From NCBI RefSeq assembly GCF_042767895.1, contig NC_091582.1:13252350-13274849 (forward strand): 22,500 bases of DNA. Direction: 5' to 3'. The position numbers and the translations under genes were made by a program. This document shows, one piece after another, positions 19,610 to 22,500 of this stretch (the stretch's first letter is position 1; the number at the start of each line of letters is the position of its first letter). The notes under the pieces were generated by a model. That model ran no database searches, had not been told where the DNA came from, and was given only the letters and a program-made list of their open reading frames with translations. Origin of the DNA: Penaeus vannamei. Its lineage: Eukaryota; Arthropoda; Malacostraca; Decapoda; Penaeidae.

Positions 19610-20014
19610 TTATGGCAAGCCAAACAAATCCAATAACGAATTCAGTTTAATATTCAATAATCTAATATTTTCCTGTGGGAGCTCACCTAACCATTCTTGG
19701 GGTAGTTGTGAATAACCAATGGTAGCACCTAAGATCCCTCCCACAACACTTGCATGGGCACTGACACCAGTGCCTCCTCTCATTACAATATTCACGATCT
19801 CAGTCTTGAAATCGAACTCATCCTTACTCATCACAGTATACAATAAACTCAATGAAGTTGTTGCATCGTCTCCACTGACTGCCTTACTGTTGACATCAGT
19901 GAAAGCCCTCCTGAAGTCTTCTCTATCATTTTCTTCAAGAATCTTCAGAGCGACTTTTTCTTTGATATCATCAATCAAATTAATAAATGAAAGCTCCCCA
20001 CTGCACATCTTACC
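19610..20014 (-). CDS. Last exon of an ADP-ribosylglycohydrolase-like protein
   Basis: Read on the minus strand, a splice acceptor (aattctcttttcag, ending at 20015) opens an exon from 20014 that ends with a stop at 19610. It encodes about 134 residues, the C-terminal part of an ADP-ribosylglycohydrolase (DraG/ARH) fold. Support includes the pattern F/L-D-x-K-x-E-I-V-N-I-V, then RGG, a Gly/Ala-rich helix (VVGGILGATIGYSQLPQEWL) and a Leu-rich tail ending LLDLFGLP. Family enzymes remove ADP-ribose using two Mg ions held partly by a GGDxDTxA-type loop. Here the loop reads GGTGVSAHA, with no Asp. The protein may have lost hydrolase activity or belong to a divergent, crystallin-J1-like subgroup. 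N-terminal exons are not found in the window. The ATG at 20006-20008 is internal, not a likely start. Confidence 0.6.
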   Translation of the reverse strand, partial: GKMCSGELSFINLIDDIKEKVALKILEENDREDFRRAFTDVNSKAVSGDDATTSLSLLYTVMSKDEFDFKTEIVNIVMRGGTGVSAHASVVGGILGATIGYSQLPQEWLGELPQENIRLLNIKLNSLLDLFGLP

Positions 20015-20429
20015 CTGAAAAGAGAATTTACCGAAAAGACAATTACTATTACTATACTTTAAGAATGAAAATCTGTTATTCTTATTACTGTTTTTATCTA
20101 ATATTAATATGACAGCAATGTTGATGATGACAGCAAAGCTACAATGGGCAGTACGTGTAACCTGCACAAATGGATATGGTTAGTTATTATTCTTTTTTAA
20201 ATTAAAAGCAAAGACAAAAAAGGAGAGCATTATTTTTATAAAACAATAAAATACAGGATCTGATCGAAGACCATAAACAAAATCCTATATCAAAATTATC
20301 AAACTTATAAAAAATATCACCGGTATCAAATCAATAGATTGCAAGTGCTACTTTTAAAGTTCATTTGCTTGATTTTGGTGGAAATTGCCTTTTCAAGTTT
20401 TTTCTATGGAGGCCGAGTATATGCAACAC
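20015..20429 (-). other. Probable intron sequence
   Basis: AT-rich sequence upstream (minus strand) of the acceptor at 20015. It includes a polypyrimidine tract before the acceptor and no further coding similarity. The open frame continuing to 20167 is intronic read-through. Confidence 0.45.
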
Positions 20430-20449
20430 ATCATCATCTAGAAGCTAAC

Positions 20450-21719
20450 GCCGACATGGGTGCATAGCTGCATCCACCCTTTGCTTGTACCTGCGAGGGT
20501 CCCTCATGGTAAGCCGCCCGGCAGGGAATCGGCCTATCTCAAGCTTCTCACAACAGGTTTCATCAATCTACCCAAGCTACGACTTCCTGGGTCGTCCCAC
20601 AGGCCTCCTCCATCCAGGGTTATCTCGTACAGTGACAACCTGGTGGGCAGGATCATCCTGAGGAAAGCGAGCCAGGTGCCCATATAGCCTGAGTTGGCAA
20701 TCACAGATTGTCCTGTGCCAGTCTCACGGTACAACCATTGGTTTTGCACATGGTTCCGCCAACTGTACCCCATGATCTGGCGCAAGGACCTATTACAATA
20801 GGTGTCAAGATATGACTCCAAGGTGCAGGATATGTCCAGGTTTCACTACCGTATAGCAAAACTGGCATTATCAGGGCCTTGAAGACGCAAAGCTTGGTCC
20901 TTCTGCACAGGTACCAGCATCTCCAAATACTCTTGTCGAAAGAATTCATGACCCCTGCTGCCAGGCCAATCCGTCTGCTGACTTCCTGGTCTGACAGCCC
21001 AGAGTTATGAACTACACTACCAAGGTATGTAAAACTCTCTGTGACTTCAATGTCCTCGCTGCAAGCACGTACCGACTGCACAGGTTCTCCTAATATGTCC
21101 CCAAAGTCCTGGATTTTGGTCTTGATCCAGGAGACCTCTAGACCCAAGGGCTTCGCTTCATTACTAAATGCATCGAGAGCCACCACTAAGGATTCCAAAG
21201 ACTCAGAATAGCAACATCATCAGCAAAGTCAAGGTCGGTAACCCAGAGTTGCTCCACAATGACTTTGAACAGTAGCTTTGCCTAGTATCCAGTCCATGCA
21301 AGTGTTGAAAAGTGTTGGTGCAAGGACACAGCCTTGCCTCACTCCTGAACTAACAGGAAAGAAGCTTGACAGGCCCCCACCACACTTTACAGCACTTTCA
21401 TTACCAGTATACATACTTATTATTAGTCCAAAAATCCTATTGTGGACTTACCAGGAGTGAATGGACATTGCTCCGGCCTCTGGTGCCTCAGTAGGTGGTC
21501 TCTAATACATCTCAGAAGGATGTGGGCGAGAACCTTACCTTCCAGAGAGGGATGACCACACCCTTCAACAGGTCAGGGGGAATGGTACCGGACAACCAGA
21601 TAGCAGCCAGGACAGCATGCAACCCCTGTGCCATAGGTTCACCACCAGCCTTTAACAGATGGGATGCCACAAATACCTGCTGCTTTACCTCTCTTCAGCT
21701 TGGAGATAACCCCCCCCCC
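20450..21719 (-). pseudogene. LINE ORF2: reverse transcriptase and C-terminal region, with deletions
   Basis: The RT would copy element RNA at a nicked chromosomal target. Visible blocks, on the minus strand, are the fingers (GTIPPDLLKGVVIPLW), HILLRCIRDHLLRHQRPEQ, SSGVRQGCVLAPTLFN, FADD at 21217-21228 (the catalytic pair of Asp), SFTYLGSVVHNSG, YLCRRTKLCVFKALIMP, VLLYGSETWT and a C-terminal GRPRKS-type region near 20580. About 50 residues are missing near 21430-21445, including motif A with its Asp. A smaller deletion lies near 21525-21540. Further indels at about 21200 and 21243, and a stop in the C-terminal region near 20577, complete the inactivation. Confidence 0.8.
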
Positions 21720-22500
21720 TTAACTTCAGTTAGGGAGGGAGGGTCCTCACTGATGAGTGGGTCCAGCAATGGAATCTCGGCACTACCCACATCCAAGTTA
21801 AGTGTTGGTGGGTCAACCTGGTACAACTGCTCAAAATACTCAGCCCAACGTTCCCGTACTGCAACAGGATCTGAGACGATCTGGCCACTTACTAAGCAAA
21901 CTGCTGTCACCTGTGAAGAGGGCTTGGAGTTCAGCTTTCTCTGGGCTTGGTATGCAGGACGAAGGTCATTTACTAAGAAATAGCCTTCGACCTCCTCAGT
22001 AAGACTCCTAATAAACTGTTCCTTGTCCCTTCTTAACAGAGACCGAGTTCTGCGAACCTGAGAACATTGCAAATCCCGATCCCCTGCCAGACAAGCCGAA
22101 CGAAAAGCATCTGTGGCTTCTAGTGTTTCCTATGTGATAAAATTCTGTCTCGCTCTCGGGCGTTCATCAATCGATTCTTGAGCTTCATCAAGTGTTTTGC
22201 ACTTGAAGATATCCCACAGAAGTACAGAGTCCGTCAGATTGTCGAGCACTGTAAAACGACTAGAGATTGCCACAGCAAACCCCCTGGCACACTCCCCCTC
22301 CCTCAGCCTGTCCAAATGAAACATCCTAGGGCAATTTTGAAGTGGACCTGGAGAATAGCCACAACCAATCTATGGTCACTACCACAGAACTCAGCACTCC
22401 TATATACCCTGCAGTTCTGGAGGATCCTCCAACGAATGCAACCAAGTATGTGGTCGATCTCCTTGTCCAACGATGTGGGTCTGAGCGCTGGTACGAGGAG
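21720..22500 (-). pseudogene. LINE ORF2: endonuclease end and linker
   Basis: From the right edge the minus strand encodes the end of an APE-like endonuclease, including EIDHIL and SDHRLV (SDH at 22372-22380, the conserved catalytic histidine region). A charged linker follows (VFHLDRLREGE-type residues near 22320, then RRDKEQFIRSLTEEVEG and VRERWAEYFEQLYQ). The frame changes near 22325 and 22130-22070, with a stop in between (atcacatag region near 22131). A ten-C run (21710-21719) shifts the frame at the linker-RT junction. Confidence 0.75.

Larger units (their letters stand above)
20430..22500 (-). mobile_element. APE-type LINE retrotransposon, 5'-cut by window edge, defective
   Basis: Read on the minus strand, the order is end of the endonuclease, linker, reverse transcriptase and C-terminal region. 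The 3' end near 20430-20438 has a gatgatgat tail rather than poly(A), as in several CR1/Jockey/I-group families. Coding similarity is almost continuous but shifts frame repeatedly. It lies in the presumed intron of the glycohydrolase-like gene on the same strand. I do not assign a clade with confidence. Confidence 0.85.

Noticed and set aside
20006..20008. ATG as start of a short glycohydrolase-like protein
   Set aside because: It lies two codons after a good splice acceptor, and the family's N-terminal two thirds would be missing, so a last exon is more likely.

Overview
The window looks like a gene-poor, repeat-rich stretch of an animal nuclear genome, probably an arthropod. A decapod-type crustacean is my guess, because the LINE at the right end reads like those common in decapod assemblies; no species can be named. 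Support comes from long AT-rich non-coding tracts, homopolymer runs, splice-like signals, and decayed eukaryotic transposable elements of three classes. No rRNA, tRNA, CRISPR array or bacterial-type operon is visible.

Left third. A 3.0-kb Merlin-type (IS1595/ISXO2-like) DNA transposon lies at 761-3772. It has near-perfect terminal inverted repeats, an imperfect 8-bp target duplication, internally duplicated ends, and a transposase broken by two frameshifts and a stop, with Asn where the first catalytic Asp is expected. Next come two copies of an unnamed interspersed repeat (4328-5397, carrying a ~396-bp insertion, and 7697-8422). Between them is a separate 501-bp unit bounded by an exact 19-bp inverted repeat (5584-6084).

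Middle. A 37-bp minisatellite of ten near-identical units (8904-9273) is followed by a CpG-rich segment that may be a first exon or promoter (about 9520-9900). A T-rich region follows, with a promoter-like cluster at 11252-11304. A primer-binding site matching the 3' end of tRNA-Leu lies at 12063-12080 and marks the start of a Ty3/gypsy LTR retrotransposon. The leader contains diverged tandem repeats (12370-13310, 13512-13735). The coding part (14866-18935) runs gag, zinc knuckle, protease, reverse transcriptase, RNase H, with many frameshifts and stops, and ends abruptly after RNase H with no integrase and no 3' LTR.

Right end. Directly after that truncation, on the minus strand, is the probable last exon of a host gene for an ADP-ribosylglycohydrolase-like protein (19610-20014) with a likely 3' UTR (about 19030-19609). 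Its upstream intron appears to hold a same-strand APE-type LINE (20430-22500, cut by the window edge). This LINE has lost reverse transcriptase motif A and carries several frameshifts. The ADP-ribosylglycohydrolase exon is the only likely host coding sequence I can support well. I found no convincing new multi-gene system; the most notable items are the structure and decay of the mobile elements and the altered metal site of the glycohydrolase-like exon.
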